Of a stretch of 64,000 nt of DNA, positions 1 through 9,901 are shown piece after piece; position 1 is the first letter of the stretch; the number at the start of each line of letters is the position of its first letter. Made by a program: the position numbers and the translations under genes. Where the stretch lies: assembly GCF_900496995.4 (NCBI RefSeq), contig NC_044004.1:83769538-83833537 (forward strand). The letters run 5' to 3'. The stretch comes from Aquila chrysaetos chrysaetos. Lineage: Eukaryota > Chordata > Aves > Accipitriformes > Accipitridae. Below the pieces are notes generated by a model. That model searched no databases, was not told where the DNA came from, and worked only from the letters and a program-made list of their open reading frames with translations.

Positions 1-2269
1 ATGCTGCCACTAAGTGCCACTGAGAAATCCTCAAATAAATATACTTAATTAAATGAGCTAAATTTACCCACTCCCAGTGTGAATCACACTTGAACTGAGA
101 ATTAATAGAGAAAAGCTCCATAGCTAGCTCTTCTCTCCTGGTAGCAGCGGCTGCTTATTTTAAGAGACTCACGCACTCAACGAATAACTTCAGTAGGAAA
201 ATGTTGCTAACAGCTTCATATAACTGGTTTTTCTCCCATTTTCGTTTATGCCAGTTACTGAGGGATTTGACAGAAAAACAAGGTATGGTACTAGTAGGAT
301 GTACACGGACATTTAAATTTTTGCACTGTAAGTATCTTGCCATAACACACAAATACTATATCCCAGGCAAGTGAAAAGGTCCTCATCATTTTCAAGTCCA
401 TTGTTCTGAAAACATACCCCACGTCCTACAGCTAGCAGTCACAGTGTGTTTTTCAGTAGCAGCCACCTGAACGTGTTTTGCCATACACCTGCAAGATCAA
501 GTTCTAAAACTGGTAACCTAATTAGGACATTATCCTTCAGATAATTCCCATTTAAAACACTGGGAATTCTGAGTCAGGATTGCCAATCTCTCTCTTTAGA
601 GAAGGGACCAAATTAAAACTCTAAACTCATTTTTATTAATTAGACACCAGGCCATGAACAGGAGACAGAGCTGCTGGGTTGTATATCCTAACTGGGTCAA
701 AGTAAAAATCTAGATCCTCACATTCTCCGCACACTTCAGCGATGAGATTTCATTCACGGACTGACATTCCTCCTTTTACCTCGCCGAGATTCTTCGTGGC
801 TTTTTATTTTTTTGAAGTGGGACGTTCAATGCCAGAGACCACAGTCTGGTGATCAAATTCTGTGTTCACCGCACAACTGAGAAATTGCTTTGCACATCTT
901 GCAGCAGTATTGCCAGATTTCTACTTGCGGGGACAAAAAAAAACGTTATTTTGCTAATAACAAGAACAGCCAGCTAGCCACAAGAAGGTAGGAACAAAGG
1001 GTGGAAAATAAGAACTGTCAAGTTTTTGAGTCAGCAAAAGCCTTCTCCAGAGTCTCTAAATGCTGAGCTAGAAGAGGAAATGCCTTTTGTTCAAAGGCAA
1101 TTAAAATTATATGTGACATGACTGAATACTCAAGACATCTAAACTCCTCCACTGACTTATATTACCTTTTTTCCATAGACTGTATGGTCTTAGGAAATGC
1201 TATTCCAGCTGTAGGTGTTCCCTTTCCTATGCTAAAATTTCAGAGTTGATCTGTTCTGCTAATTCAAAGCTTACAGTAATGATCAGAGAGGAAACACTGA
1301 GCAACAGAAAAAGCACTTCAATTTTTCTTCATTTTTTTTTACCTGGCTTTAAACTGCTGCTCCAGTTGCACAATGTTTAACTTGAAAGGAAGCACTTAAG
1401 AAAGAACATCCCATTCTTCCATTGTGTGCCAAAACATAATTAGCTAGAGAATGCCTCTGAAGAGGGCTGCCTGTACTTTTTTCCCTCAAATATACATGAA
1501 ACTGAAGAACTAGCACCACTGCCTCGCAGTAGTTGTCTTTCTACTGTACAACAACTGTGGACAACGGAGGTTCAGAAGTCCTAAACTTTTTTTTTTTTTT
1601 TAATCACCTGGATTTGGAAGAGCATTATTTTTTTAAGCATAAGATTTTGTGAAATACATTGATCGAAGACTGTTCATGCGGTTGTCTACAGTAGAATTCC
1701 AAATGCATAAACACCCACTTAAGAAAGAAGATTTCAAAAGCCCAGTCTAAACTGAAATCAGTGGAAAAGGAGGAATTTCTGAAAGTTCAGACAAATTATT
1801 TCTATGTCCAACCCAAGCTACCCAAGTTTGAAGACATTACTTCTTCTTCTTCTTTTAAAAAGTACTTAAACCTCATTTAGTGTTCATTATTCTGATTATT
1901 CTTTTGCTCACGCTACACGTAAATAAACTGTGATAATAGAACTCTCCTTTTTCCAGCCTTCTGCGTTGCAGCCAGAGGACCAACTTCTGTGAACAAATTA
2001 ATTTTTTGATCACAGGAGCTCCTTTGCCTATCGCTGTGACCTGTGAAATGACCTCCACAGAGTGAAAGTCTTGGCAGCATCATTTTTTTCCCCAAACATT
2101 TTCTGAGCCATGGCAATGAGATGTAGATTATTTACTACGTGCAGGAACGACGCCTGCCTCTTTATTTTGCTAGCAAATTTTTCAATTAGGAATAGCAATG
2201 TGGAAACCTATTAAAATGATACCAAAAGCACAACTGTTTTGGCAGAGACGATGCTGGGTACTGTGCAAG
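1..2269. other. Intronic DNA of the minus-strand gene, nothing recognised
   Basis: AT-rich sequence with no supported exon or interspersed repeat. It holds a 15-T run at 1587-1601 and a short TTC repeat at about 1840-1854. Because exon 2 ends in phase 1 with a strong donor, this stretch should be intron 2 unless an exon was missed. Confidence 0.5.
1587..1601 (+). repeat. Poly-T run of 15
   Basis: A homopolymer in the presumed intron of the minus-strand gene; on the transcribed strand it is poly-A. No associated element was recognised. Confidence 0.9.
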
Positions 2270-2400
2270 GAAATAAATGTGCGGGAACCCCCGATAACAT
2301 CCCGTCCACGCTGCCCCCGCATCGGGCCGTATGCTGGGTCCCAGGCTGTCCCATACTGACACGATGGGATGACCAACGAGCTACTGTCAGCTTCCAGAGC
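2270..2400. other. Small CpG-enriched segment
   Basis: A short stretch with several CpGs (for example around CCCGTCCACGCTGCCCCCGC) stands out from AT-rich surroundings in what should be an intron of the minus-strand gene. No open frame with splice sites could be supported. It could be a decayed island, a regulatory element or chance. Confidence 0.35.
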
Positions 2401-3929
2401 TCCCTCATCTCTCTTGGAGGATGCATCTGAATGTGGCTTCTAGGGTCAGGAAGCTCAGCTACCTCGGCAAAAGGACTGGATCGAACCTAACACCTCCAGA
2501 GCATCACTGTGCCTGCATCTTCTGGATGGAATTCACAAGCTATGATGCAATCAGATTGCTGGATGGCAGACATCCAGCTTTGCAGTGGAAGTACTGGAGA
2601 AAAAAATAATTAAAATTACCTGCTGCTGCAGGAATTAAGAGGACAGCATTTCAACCAAAAGGCTGTCCCACTTTCCGAGAGATCACCCTTCCGTCCCACA
2701 GATAACCACAATGGGATGAGCACAGAGCTGTTCCTGTCACTTAGCGAAGCGCTGCTTACTAACAAGAAAGGGTGGTGCAGTGACAAACAGACGACCCCAG
2801 CAGGGGTTTCGTCCCCACTGTTCTCTGCCTTCCTTGTTGGCTGGTGGTTTCCAGAAACGAAGAAGCGGCTTTAGTCCCCCTCTTCCAACTATCTTTATCA
2901 CTTCAGAACTACCATTTGCTCTGTATTTGGCTGCCTTTAGGTGGCAGAAATTCCCAGAGAGAAAGATAAGATAGAAAAGGGGAATGGATTTCTTGAGGAT
3001 TCCCCCACAACTTTGCACCTGAACAGGGATGAGGCTACGCACCATACTTCAGTGCTACACGTTCCTAGGTGGATGAATAAAAGCAAGGGATGGCAAGAAG
3101 AGAGGCTCACTCGTGGTACACCTCTCTACCGTCCTCATTCCTTGACTTCGCTGCCGACTTGTCCCTGGGATACAGACAGCCCAAGCAATTCTTTGTGGTA
3201 TTTTCACAGCCTCTGCTGAGCTGCAGGTGAACGTGTTCTATCCAGGCTCGGGGCAGCCTGGCACTGTCGTTTTGCACGTTAGACATTCGCGTTTTCTTCC
3301 AGAAGTAGCACCGAGCAGCGATGGAGCTCTGCTGTGTGGGAAGCTGAGGCAGGAGAAGCGAAGATGTAGCGCCAGCCCGAGCGCCAGCACCTTCAGGCTT
3401 ACTATTTCACGAGTGGCAACAGTACGATTTCCTCCTGAGAGTTTGCAGGCATTCGCAGTACATTACACATTAATGCAGTTAATTAAGCTTGGGTCACTAC
3501 CCATCTCTGGAATACATTCTGTACTGATAGTTAAAAAAAATAAAATTCTATATGTTTTAATTTGTCCTAAGTAACTTTCCAGGCTACAAGAAAAGGTTAG
3601 CTACAGACAGCAGCCAGCCCCAGGCCAAACCAAAATACACAACACCGATGCGAAGCGACACTTAATAGGGACTTAAAAGTAGGACAGCCCATTTGGAGGC
3701 AATCCTAATGCAGGTTTTACTGTCGTCATTAGAACTCTAAACTGAGTAAGCCATACTTTTTGAATCAGAATTTACAGGATCAAACACTACTTTAAATGTT
3801 AACAGTTTAACAACATAAAGCGTAGGACAAATCCCAACGACTGTAAGTGTTAACTAGCTATTTGTGCTTTGAAAATACATATTTCCCCTCAACGAAACAC
3901 CATCAATCCCTGAAAGCCAGAGCTACTCA
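2401..3929. other. Intronic DNA, nothing recognised
   Basis: Mixed-composition sequence between the small and the larger CpG-rich patches. Open frames of 60-115 codons overlap on both strands and show no protein-like pattern. No repeat family was recognised. Confidence 0.45.
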
Positions 3930-4400
3930 CAGACAGCCTGGTCTTGGTAAGCCACCAGGCTCTCGGTCCTGCTACCCTGAACCAAAACCCACCGAGATGC
4001 CGTGCTGAGAAGAGACGGGGGGGCCAGCAGCTCGCTCTCGCCGGGCACCAACCAACACCGAGTCCCACCCCAAGGGGGTCCCGCACTGCCCAACCGCACA
4101 ACGGGACATTTGGGACCACGGACTCCCGGATCTGCGAGCGGACAGACCCGCCGGCCGACGTCCTCGTCAGCTCCCACCTGCCCCTTTCCCAGGTAGAGGG
4201 GGGCGAGATCACGTCGGCTGCAGAAGCTCCCGAGGTGCCCCGAGAGCCAGGCGGAGAGCCCGTCCCACACCGAGCACGCAGACTGGGCGCTGGGGGCTTG
4301 GCGCGGGGTGCCCGATTCACCCTCTGCCATGCCGTATCACCTCTCTCTCCTGCGGTTCCTGAGCGCCTCAAACGTTCCCGACTACAGCAATGCTGGGACC
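3930..4400. promoter_or_regulatory. Second CpG-rich patch inside the gene
   Basis: About 470 bases with many CpGs and high GC, flanked by AT-rich DNA and roughly 2.3 kb downstream of the main island in the direction of transcription. Long open frames on both strands here are a by-product of GC richness and resemble no protein I know. On the minus strand the patch ends in a good donor (GTGAGT read from 3925 downwards), with an open frame running up to it and an acceptor-like TTTTGGTTCAG before it. It may therefore be an alternative promoter with its own first exon, or an internal exon. The 46-nt internal-exon version puts a stop in the frame predicted from exons 1 and 2, so it does not extend the main protein. 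Confidence 0.5.
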
Positions 4401-5808
4401 GTGGAAGAAAGGAAGAAGTTAAAGGACAAAAAGTTATTTTCCAGATCGAGGAATTTTGTCTGATGTCCCGCGTAATTGAAAAGACGCATTCCTGTATAGC
4501 TTATGGTTTCTGAAATTCAAATACAATCCATTTCTCATGGAAACGACTAGAAATAAAACACAGGATCGGCATACCACTGGAAAAAAAGTCTGTTTGCCAG
4601 TTAGGTTTAAATGTACCTAACTGCCTCAACTCCCATTATTCACTGATCACAGTGGAAATCAACCTAAGCCCAGAAGAATGCAGTGCCAGAGCTGAAATTG
4701 AGACAAGACCTCCGAAATTTAGAGAAATACTTGAAATTCTTGTCTGAACAAAAGCTCAGATCAAAACCTGAACCAAAACCTCAGAACTGGAGGTCTAACG
4801 GCAACTGGAAATAGAATTGCCTGGGGTCTGTTCCCAGCGCTACCGCTCCTCCCTGTAAAGCGCCAGAGCACACTCCGGTGTGCAGGCACTCGCGCTCAGT
4901 GGCAAACTGTTAAAAGGCTCATTTCACAACCAGGTAAGCTAAGGAGCGTGTAAGATGGCATACCCTTGCAGCTAACGCCCTGGGAGAGAGAACGCCAGCT
5001 TCCGCATCTTTCCACAACCTCTTCCATCCCATAGAGCACTAAATTATCCCTTAGTTTAAACGAATGCAGATCTTCTGAAACTAAACTCTGTGCGCATGCT
5101 CCTTGTTATGTGAAGCTTCCTGTCTTTAGAAAAGAGTCGGAGAGGACTGAGGTTCAATACGAAGTACCCCGTGGGCACTAAACAAGCACCTTCCACTTCA
5201 GTACCCTCCTTCATCACGGACGCCGACCTTGCTGCACTGCACTTTCCTACGTAAGCCTATCAGTTTACAACGCAACGGTGAACAACTATCGTTAGGCATG
5301 CAGCAAGCACACTGTGCCATCAACAGAATATGAAGAGGCCTCGGCATTAGACAAATTTTTTCCAGCTAAGAGAAAAGGTTGAAGACTTCCAACACAGAAG
5401 AAAAATGGTACAAAGACATACATGGTTTGCCCTAACCAAATGGAGTAGGCGTTTCCTCCTTGTTTCAGAAACGTAGAAATGAAGACAAAGCGTCTGACCC
5501 ACACCCGATTTGCCGTGATGTTCAGAGGGCTGGTTTACGCTGCAATTTCTACCTTTTGCTGGTTTATATTTAAGAAGGGAAGCACAGATGTTATCAGGAT
5601 ACAAAAAGGCGTAACGAGAGGGCATGCAAATTCGAGTCATGCCACATCGCCGTGAAACTACAAATGCTCCTGGCCGGTAATGGCGTGGGGGTACCCGAGG
5701 GAACGCTTGCCTGCATACAGATCGCTCTTCCAGAAAATAAACTAGTGCGTTGCGCCTACTTCTTTGATTCCCGTGTCGATAGCAGCAGTAACAATTAAAA
5801 AGACTTAC
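4401..5808. other. Intronic DNA just downstream of the microexon
   Basis: Moderate GC, with scattered CpGs decaying away from the main island. No exon in the phase needed after the 28-nt microexon was found. A nine-base direct repeat GCTGGTTTA occurs twice within about 35 bases near 5530-5570, which is too short to interpret. Confidence 0.45.
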
Positions 5809-5836
5809 CTGTTTGGATCTGTTGTTCTCTACCAGC
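5809..5836 (-). CDS. Second exon: 28-nt microexon
   Basis: On the minus strand a long pyrimidine tract ending TTCTCTTCTGCAG precedes a 28-nt segment, which is followed by GTAAGTCTTTTT, an almost ideal donor. Joined to the first coding exon in phase 0 it reads AGREQQIQT and leaves one base over (phase 1). A second frame, LVENNRSKQ, is also open and would leave phase 0, but it does not match the phase of exon 1. The splice signals are the best in the window and lie about 0.8 kb downstream of exon 1, so intron 1 is short. The exon could be constitutive or an alternatively spliced microexon. No further exon in the right phase was found between here and position 1, so exon 3 is probably outside the window. 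Confidence 0.6.
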
Positions 5837-6267
5837 CTGCAGAAGAGAAAAGAAACACAAGCACAAAGTTGTTAGTGTAACGACTGTGCAAGGTGTGACA
5901 GCAGAGCGCTTCTAGAAGGCTGAAAAATCACTTGGGCCGTATTGCACCATTTTTTTACGTTTCTGCTTTTGGTTTCCCGGGACGGCGTTTCTCCCTTAAC
6001 TGCATAAACAGCTGTTCCCGCCGACACGCTAACGGAGTCCATCGTTAAGCCCGGCGCGAAGAGAGCCGCTACCAAACCCCGATTCCGGCCGCCCCGTCCT
6101 AGATATCGCGACGCCGCGCCAAAAGAGCGACTCGGTCGGCCGAAGAGAGGCCGCGAAAGCCCCCCGGCTATCTGTCGAGCGGGGCGGCGACGAGACACGC
6201 GTGTCGGCGGGTCTCCTTCGCCTCCCCACCCGGGGACGGGCGAGCCCCGCCGCGCTTCCCGAGGGAC

Positions 6268-6285
6268 GCCGCCGCCGCCGCCGCC
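6268..6285 (+). repeat. (GCC)6 trinucleotide repeat
   Basis: Six exact GCC units in the CpG island, on the intron 1 side of the first coding exon. Ordinary for such islands, but a candidate for length polymorphism. Confidence 0.85.
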
Positions 6286-6501
6286 GGGCAGCGCTCCGGG
6301 AGCCTGCGAAACGCCCGGAGAGGGGGGGAAGCCAAGCGCCGGGCAGCGCTGCCGGAGGACCCTCGGAGCCCAGCCGCAGCAGGGCCGGTCGGCCCCGGCC
6401 CCGAAAGCCCGTGGGACGGCGGGGCGGGGAGCGAGGGACGCGGGGGAGCGAGGGGCGCAGCTCCGGCGGCTTCCCGGGGCCGCTGGCAGAGGGACCCCGC
6501 G

Positions 6502-6530
6502 GGCAGGGCTGAGGCAGGGCTGAGGCAGGG
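6502..6530 (+). repeat. 11-bp tandem repeat, about 2.6 copies
   Basis: The unit GGCAGGGCTGA is present twice exactly and then partially (GGCAGGG) inside the CpG island, in intron 1 of the minus-strand gene. It looks like a small local duplication. Confidence 0.8.
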
Positions 6531-6620
6531 ACGGGAGCGGGGGGCCGCCTCCCCGCAGGCAGGGCGAGGAGGGGAAGGGAGGGGAGCGCAGGTCCGAAGC
6601 CCCCCCGCCGCCCCACTCAC

Positions 6621-6689
6621 CTGCCGGCCGGCTGCAGCGCGGACCCCCAGGAGCGCGGCTGCCACTACCCACAGGGGCAGGAGCACCAT
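6621..6689 (-). CDS. First coding exon: signal peptide of an unidentified secreted or membrane protein (partial gene)
   Basis: The exon encodes 23 residues. It starts MVLLPLWVVAAALLGVR and continues with a small-residue stretch AAAGRQ, the pattern of a cleavable signal peptide: a hydrophobic core, then alanine/glycine at the likely cleavage site. The ATG has G at -3 and G at +4, a strong Kozak context, and it is the first ATG downstream of a short upstream ORF. The exon ends CAG followed by GTGAGT, a consensus donor, in phase 0. It sits in the middle of the CpG island. The mature protein therefore begins in later exons, most of them left of the window. The frame stays open upstream of the ATG through a GGA/CCT repeat, so an N-terminal extension from a non-ATG start cannot be excluded, but it would bury the signal peptide. 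I do not recognise the protein and give no symbol. Confidence 0.72.
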
Positions 6690-6754
6690 CACGAGCCGGC
6701 CGCCCGGGGACCCCGCCGCCCAGCCGCACCGCGCTCCTCCCGCCGCCTCCTGCT

Positions 6755-6778
6755 TCCTCCTCCTCCTCCTCCTCCTCC
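6755..6778 (+). repeat. (CCT)8 microsatellite in the 5' leader
   Basis: Eight CCT units on the plus strand, GGA-type purine repeat on the minus strand, between the GC box and the signal-peptide ATG. If the leader were translated in the frame of the signal peptide it would code a run of arginines, and in another frame glutamates. Both are more likely untranslated. Length variation between individuals is likely. Confidence 0.85.
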
Positions 6779-6782
6779 GGCT

Positions 6783-6791
6783 CCCCGCCCC
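6783..6791 (-). promoter_or_regulatory. GC box (Sp/KLF-type site)
   Basis: Read on the minus strand this is GGGGCGGGG, a classic GC box, about 95 bases upstream of the signal-peptide ATG. GC boxes near the start are the usual drivers of TATA-less CpG-island promoters. A second exact copy, GGGGCGGGG on the plus strand at 6421-6429, falls within intron 1 inside the same island. Binding is inferred from the motif only. Confidence 0.5.
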
Positions 6792-6840
6792 GGGGAGCGC
6801 GGGCAGCACACCCCGCTAGCACCGGCGCCCCGGGGCCGGC

Positions 6841-6863
6841 GGGCCGGGCCGGGCCGGGCTGGG
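6841..6863 (+). repeat. GGGCC pentanucleotide repeat with quadruplex pattern
   Basis: Four GGGCC-type units followed by GGGCTGGG give five G3 runs separated by two-base loops on the plus strand, a canonical G-quadruplex pattern. It lies in the probable 5' leader or core promoter of the minus-strand gene, where the transcript would carry the C-rich complement. A structure on the non-transcribed or transcribed DNA strand could influence initiation; that is inference. Confidence 0.75.
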
Positions 6864-6882
6864 CGGCGGTGGGGCCGGCGAG

Positions 6883-6933
6883 TCACCGCGCCGCCTCCTG
6901 TTGCTTCGCTGCGCCCTGCCTTGCGCCGCGCAT
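6883..6933 (-). other. Possible upstream ORF in the 5' leader
   Basis: A minus-strand ATG in the CpG island opens a 16-codon frame (MRGARQGAAKQQEAAR) that closes with TGA about 190 bases before the signal-peptide ATG. It matters only if transcription starts to its right (position above 6933). If so, it would be a typical short uORF able to damp translation of the main frame. Its context is poor to moderate. No other minus-strand ATG lies between its stop codon and the main start. Confidence 0.35.
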
Positions 6934-7008
6934 CGCAACCTGCGCCGCTAATAAAGCCGCACCGCGGCCCCCCGGGCGCGGCTCCGCCTTCGGTACGGCC
7001 CGACACAC

Positions 7009-7016
7009 CGACGTCA
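7009..7016 (-). promoter_or_regulatory. CRE-like site (7 of 8 bases)
   Basis: The minus strand reads TGACGTCG, one mismatch from the full palindromic cAMP response element. It is about 320 bases upstream of the signal-peptide ATG, within the CpG island, where functional CREs tend to sit. A weaker relative, TGACGTTA, is at 7589-7596 on the plus strand at the island's right edge. Regulation by CREB/ATF is only a suggestion from these motifs. Confidence 0.4.
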
Positions 7017-7202
7017 GGGGCCGGGGCCGCCGCCGCCACCCCCGGCACGGCACGGCGCGGCGCGGCCGCAGGCTGCCTGACCCGGCGGAGGAGGCAAGCT
7101 CCCGGCCCGGCAGCGAGGGCAGAAACGTGGGAAAACTTCGCGACTTGGCCGGCGCTGCGCCCGCAAGTCGTTTCGCCCCGGCTCCCCGCCTTCGCGTCCC
7201 TC

Positions 7203-7232
7203 CGAGCGAGCGAACGAACGAACGAACGAACG
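7203..7232 (+). repeat. CGAG/CGAA tetranucleotide repeat
   Basis: Two CGAG units followed by five exact CGAA units and a final CG, a CpG-bearing tetranucleotide microsatellite at the upstream side of the island. Each unit carries a CpG, so its persistence implies that the site is unmethylated in the germline. Confidence 0.85.
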
Positions 7233-9499
7233 TCCCCCAGGGCAGACATCCGCCGTCGTGCCTCCGCCGGGACGCTCGCTCCCAGCAGAGCTCCCCAGCC
7301 TCCGCCGACGTCCCCAACTTTACGTATTTCGAGGCAGCGCAGCGAAAGCCTCGGCGTTCCCGAGACTCCCACCGGCCTGGAGTCCGGTCGCAAAGCGACT
7401 TCTCTTCCTCCACCACCCCCCCCACCCCGAGCCGGGAGCTCGGCACGCGACCAAATCTCCGCTGCGCAAAAGGCGACGTTGCCCAGCCTGGACAAAGACC
7501 AAAGCCCCCTCACGTAGGGCCTTCCGCTGACAAAAATCTTCAAGAACGCGCTCTGTACCTTCTTGGTCCTTCTTTGTATTTGCCTAGATGACGTTACGCG
7601 GTTGCGGTGATGCCAGGACAAGTCGGTAACGGATAGCACCGGGGGTATCCCCAAGGGGAAACAACAAGCTTTGCCAACACTTGTTAGGAACCAGAGATAA
7701 AACACTCCTACATCCTTGCACTTCAGCAGTATTCAAAGCGAGGGCTGAATTTTGTCAAGGCCGGGATTATCTAGTGTTACGAGAGACGGTTAATACGGGA
7801 ACGTTGGGATCCCAATTTACAATCTCCCTGTTCTGCTGTGCCTTCTGTATTACCACTCGTGATGCGTCACGACCAACCAAAGTAACTTTCTGTTGGCCTC
7901 CACCTAGCACAAACAAGCAGATCGTTGCTACTCAAAGGTTTTCAGAAAAAAGGTGTGAAAACCTAGCTATAATAATCTTTTAAGTTGAACTGCCTGCCAG
8001 AAACCATCATATCTACACAAAAAAAACCCCACTAGTTCTACTAAACCCAAGTTGCCCGATAACAACGTTTAAGAGGAGGAGAACTCAAGCCTTGATTTTC
8101 AGGAGGTATCTCGAGTATTTTAACCATACCAGCCTGTGGAGCAGCACCGCCATTTCAGAAAACACAAGTCCTGAACTGCATTATGTTCTCTGACTAAGCA
8201 AAGCAACAGAAGGAATTTTTCTGAGAAAGTGGGTATGCCTGGATATGTATCTGTTAATACGAGTCCAAGATCATTTCGGTACACAAACTACACGAAGGAG
8301 CCTGTTAACGCTCGGCACGCCATAACAGCGGGCAGCTGCACACTGCACAAGAGCCACTTTTTGGAAAGACCAGAATCAGAAAAGGCTGAGGTCCTATAAA
8401 TTGCTAGCTACATAATTACGCATTAAAAGTTAAGTTAGGGACAGTAAGTTTGCAAAGCCACAGTCAGAACTGTCAATTCAGAACTGCCAAACTCAGGATG
8501 CCAGCCTAAGCTTGCTTTTGTCTGCCCAGTAATGAAGACACCGACTGGCATGACTTCCTAACACACCACTTCTCCCACAGGACTTTTCCCTCATCCAGTG
8601 CACAAAAGGGGCACCCGTTCACTTAAAGTGCAGCTATTCCACATTTTATTTCCCTCACTGATGTTCATTATGTGACCTCAGACCTTACTTATTGCGCATT
8701 TCTCAAACCCTGAAAACAACAACGTTGATTTCCTTGTGGGTTTGTCCGTAATGCAACGTACCCGAGTGCTTTGCAAAGCATCCATTTTCTGCGGTGACAG
8801 GATGGACCAGCACAATACAATCTCTGGTGCTTCCTCCAGGCTAATATAGGTGCAATTCATTATTTGATCTCGTTTTCTTCCATTTTACCTAGCTAAGTTC
8901 CAAGCCATGCTCTTTTTGATTTCACTCTGCAATTTTACAAACAGACAAGGTCAGGCTCCCCGCCATGGGGCATACACAGGAGGAGCTGGTTTAAGCAATT
9001 CGCTCCGCATCTCGCCGGAACTCTGCAGAAAAAGCCATTCTGATGACTCCCTGTCATCCAGGCGCTGCATGGAGCACTGCCGAACAGAACTTTTTGTAAC
9101 GCTGTTTCTGTGATCTCAAAAACATTCTTTCAATAAAGCTGTGTGTGTTACGTCCTAGGCTGTCGAACTTTTCCATATTAGCTAAAAAAGTTCCTAAACG
9201 TCAAAGAAACAAAGATGCACAAAAGACAGACCTGGAGGCCAGGGCAGGTACTCTCTTTTGTAGCCTTTGAGAGCAAAGAGCCGAGGTTTGACAGAATTGT
9301 AAGGGAGCAAAAACAGGGTGTTAAAATTAGATGCCTCATCAGCTATTTCTAATAAGAAACAAGACTGAGTACCATATCTGTAACAAGCGTAAACCAGGGC
9401 AGTGTTTGAAAGTTCAGTTAAAGACATTTTTCTAACAACCAAGTTCAGACATATTATTATCAAAGGAATTGTAGATTTTCTCGTGCGTATTTCAAGTCT

Positions 9500-9557
9500 G
9501 ATATATATAAACATATGTATATATGTATTTACATATGCATGTACATATATATATATT
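9500..9557. repeat. TA/TG-rich simple sequence
   Basis: Imperfect alternation of TA, CA and TG dinucleotides with ATATGTATAT-type motifs, prone to cruciform or melting. A degenerate microsatellite; likely length-variable. Confidence 0.7.
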
Positions 9558-9837
9558 TGTATCTGTTAAGTATTTGCAATTCTAAAATTATTCTTTCTTG
9601 CTAACACTACACCAGATAGGCTTTCTGCATCTGTGCAGTTTCTGTTGATGCTCTAGACTGACAGCTACAAATATTTTATGAACCTGAGGTTAGGCCCTGA
9701 AGCGAAGAGGCACTGAAGTCTAAAAGGTTTTGCACAGGGCCAGATTCCGGACTGTGAAGACTGCAGCAGTATTTGCATGGCAAGAATAACACTTACGGGA
9801 GTAAGCACTCAACGCTGGGAGTAAAATGTGGCATTAC

Positions 9838-9901
9838 CTGATTATAAAGGCTCTGGAACATGGTCTCCATGAAATCTCACATTCTCTCACAGCAGAAGTG
9901 C
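9838..9901 (-). other. Candidate upstream alternative first coding exon
   Basis: On the minus strand an acceptor-like tract (GTTTTGTGTTGCAG) precedes 64 bases ending AATCAG followed by GTAATG, a usable donor. Inside is an ATG with G at +4 opening METMFQSLYNQ, which reaches the donor in phase 0, exactly the phase that enters the 28-nt microexon. It lies about 2.3 kb upstream of the CpG island on the same strand as the gene. If real, it would replace the signal peptide by a short cytosolic N terminus, or be a 5' UTR exon. Short splice-bounded segments arise often by chance, so confidence is low. Confidence 0.25.

Larger units (their letters stand above)
5940..7560. promoter_or_regulatory. CpG island promoter of the minus-strand gene
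   Basis: This is a dense GC- and CpG-rich block in a window that is otherwise AT-rich and CpG-poor. It contains GC boxes, a CRE-like site, GCC, CCT, CGAA and GGGCC simple repeats, and no obvious TATA box in the expected place. It surrounds a minus-strand ATG with strong context and a consensus splice donor, so it is read as the promoter, 5' UTR and start of intron 1 of a gene transcribed leftwards. CpG islands of this size usually mark broad, TATA-less transcription starts. The start site cannot be fixed from sequence; it probably lies between about 6700 and 7100. Divergent non-coding transcription to the right is possible but nothing in the sequence shows it. Edges are judged by eye. Confidence 0.9.

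Noticed and set aside
3889..4513. 135- to 189-codon frames on both strands in the second CpG patch
   Set aside because: Composition explains them; no homology-like pattern. Kept only as a CpG-rich patch with a possible donor.
5872..6822. 316-codon minus-strand open frame across the CpG island
   Set aside because: It begins at a non-ATG codon, is built from Gly, Ala, Arg, Pro and Glu repeats caused by GC-rich simple sequence, and runs straight through the exon 1 donor and intron 1. Overlapping frames on both strands are equally long.
6689..7705. 338-codon minus-strand and 240-codon plus-strand frames at the upstream side of the island
   Set aside because: Both are low-stop frames produced by high GC with no domain-like pattern, and they overlap on opposite strands.
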